A stretch of 7,602 nt of DNA from Pararhodobacter sp. (lineage in GTDB: Bacteria > Pseudomonadota > Alphaproteobacteria > Rhodobacterales > Rhodobacteraceae), in assembly GCF_034676545.1 (NCBI RefSeq), contig NZ_JAUCBZ010000009.1:1-7602 (forward strand). Direction: 5' to 3'. Below the pieces are notes generated by a model. It was not told where the DNA came from and ran no database searches. It saw nothing but the letters and a program-made list of their open reading frames with translations. This document shows positions 6,987 through 7,602 of this stretch, piece by piece (position 1 is the stretch's first letter; each line of letters opens with the position of its first letter). Position numbers and translations under genes: made by a program.

Positions 6987-7046
6987 GTTGTCCCCATCCC
7001 GCACCCTTGTCCGTCGGTTCTTGGCAGCGGATCGTTTGTGAAAAGA

Positions 7047-7156
7047 CTTGCGATCGGGGTCTGATCCTCACAATATTTGCGAGATGATTTTTGGGGAACG
7101 ACTGAAAATGCGAGGATTTGCGAGCGGTCATCTTCAAATTTGCGAATTTTGCAAAT
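7047..7156. promoter_or_regulatory. Putative ScfR operator array in aceA/regulator divergent region
   Basis: Related octamers, all in the same orientation, recur here: CTTGCGAT 7047-7054, TTTGCGAG 7076-7083, AATGCGAG 7107-7114, TTTGCGAG 7117-7124, TTTGCGAA 7139-7146 and TTTGCAAA 7148-7155. The last two form a near-perfect 19-bp palindrome at 7138-7156, broken at one off-centre pair and the central base. ScfR proteins such as PccR are known to bind paired TTTGCAAA boxes, so these are probable binding sites. The distances between the last five (31, 10, 22, 9) are close to whole helical turns. The palindrome reaches the regulator start, suggesting autoregulation. No convincing -35/-10 pair could be fixed for either direction. 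TTGCGA (7048-7053), 17 bases from CAATAT (7071-7076), is a weak candidate for the rightward promoter. Confidence 0.65.
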
Positions 7157-7602
7157 GATGATGAAGAAGACATTCGTGGGCATGCGCCTCAAGCGCCTGC
7201 GTGAGGAAAAGGGGCTGACGCAGGTGGCTCTGGCGCAGGCTCTTGGCCTGTCTCCCAGCTACCTCAACCAGCTTGAAAAGAACCAGCGCCCTCTCACCGT
7301 GCAGGTGCTGCTGAAGATCAACGAAATTTTCGGCGTCGATGTGCAGCTCTTTGCCGAGGGTGAGGAAGGCCGGCTGGTGGCGGACCTGCGCGAGGTGTTC
7401 GCCGACCCTGCCAATGGTGAGAAGGTGAGCCTTGCCGAGCTGAAGGAGGTTGCAGTTTCCATGCCGGCCATGGGTCGTTCCATCGTGGCGTTGCACCGGC
7501 GCTGGCGGCATGCGGTGGAGCGGGTCGATGCGATGGCTGGCAAGCTGGGGCTTGGCTCTGGTGGCGTCGGGATGCAGACCGCGCCGATGCCCTATGAACA
7601 GG
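7155..7602 (+). CDS. ScfR-family XRE transcriptional regulator, N-terminal part
   Basis: Only the first 149 codons are present, and the gene runs off the right edge. Full family members are about 470 aa, so roughly 320 residues are missing, including the IrrE/ImmA-like and DUF2083 regions that bind the acyl-CoA effector. The visible part begins MKKTFVGMRLKRLREEKG and has a Cro/C1-type helix-turn-helix at about 11-66. The recognition helix is near LSPSYLNQLEKNQRP (32-46). VADLREVFADP and SLAELKEVAVSMPAMGRS follow, both typical of the family. Relatives include RamB of Corynebacterium (acetate genes), PccR of Rhodobacter (propionyl-CoA) and PrpR of Mycobacterium tuberculosis (prpDC and icl). Divergence from aceA implies control of the aceA/prpD unit and of itself. 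Three consecutive in-frame ATGs (7155, 7158, 7161) can start it. None has a Shine-Dalgarno sequence, and an operator-like repeat ends at the first A. ATG 7161 gives the most family-like N terminus. Confidence 0.9.
   Translation, partial: MMMKKTFVGMRLKRLREEKGLTQVALAQALGLSPSYLNQLEKNQRPLTVQVLLKINEIFGVDVQLFAEGEEGRLVADLREVFADPANGEKVSLAELKEVAVSMPAMGRSIVALHRRWRHAVERVDAMAGKLGLGSGGVGMQTAPMPYEQ

Noticed and set aside
5326..7041. 571-aa open frame on the plus strand opposite aceA
   Set aside because: It is a shadow of aceA produced by high GC third positions. The minus strand carries all isocitrate lyase motifs and a strong ribosome binding site.
6976..7173. 66-residue N-terminal extension of AceA
   Set aside because: It would cross the operator repeats, is not typical of the family, and the ribosome binding site at 6980-6986 fixes the start at 6975.
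1..7602. Mobile elements, CRISPR arrays, tRNA or rRNA genes
   Set aside because: No transposase, regularly spaced repeat, cloverleaf or ribosomal RNA sequence was recognised on either strand.

Overview
The window carries a compact C2/C3 carboxylic-acid assimilation locus. It holds the three enzymes of the methylcitrate cycle (PrpD, PrpC, PrpB) and isocitrate lyase (AceA), the first enzyme of the glyoxylate shunt. A small unrecognised protein and a hotdog-fold acyl-CoA thioesterase lie between AceA and PrpD. At the right edge, divergent from the rest, is the start of an XRE-type regulator of the short-chain fatty acyl-CoA regulator (ScfR) family, the family of RamB, PccR and mycobacterial PrpR. 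High GC content, GC-rich third positions, long shadow ORFs opposite every gene and the protein flavour point to a high-GC alphaproteobacterium, perhaps Rhodospirillales/Acetobacteraceae. The lineage is an impression from the proteins, not a demonstrated assignment.

Layout, right to left (all genes on the minus strand except the regulator). The regulator runs rightward from 7155 and off the window. The region 6976-7154 separates it from aceA (6975 to 5356) and contains repeated TTTGCGAG/TTTGCAAA motifs. Downstream of aceA follow a 76-aa protein (5310 to 5080), a thioesterase (4969 to 4565, true N terminus uncertain) and prpD (4568 to 3024). The last two overlap by a GTGA junction. An 11-bp perfect hairpin sits just after prpD. 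A 394-bp gene-free gap leads to prpC (2629 to 1403). A 258-bp gap with four consecutive hairpins, the last followed by a T-rich run, leads to prpB (1144 to 227). Nothing firm is seen in 1-226.

How the genes work together. Propionyl-CoA and oxaloacetate are condensed by PrpC to 2-methylcitrate. PrpD, usually with an aconitase, isomerises it to 2-methylisocitrate, and PrpB cleaves this to pyruvate and succinate. AceA makes glyoxylate and succinate from isocitrate, allowing net growth on acetate or fatty acids. The thioesterase could adjust acyl-CoA pools. The regulator probably senses an acyl-CoA and acts through the TTTGC repeats in front of aceA and itself. The gene content resembles the mycobacterial prpR/icl/prpDC regulatory arrangement, here transplanted into a proteobacterial layout with two extra small genes.

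The most unusual points are the helically phased operator array that reaches the regulator start codon, the tandem hairpin array between prpC and prpB, the unknown 76-aa protein, and the disrupted-looking thioesterase N terminus.
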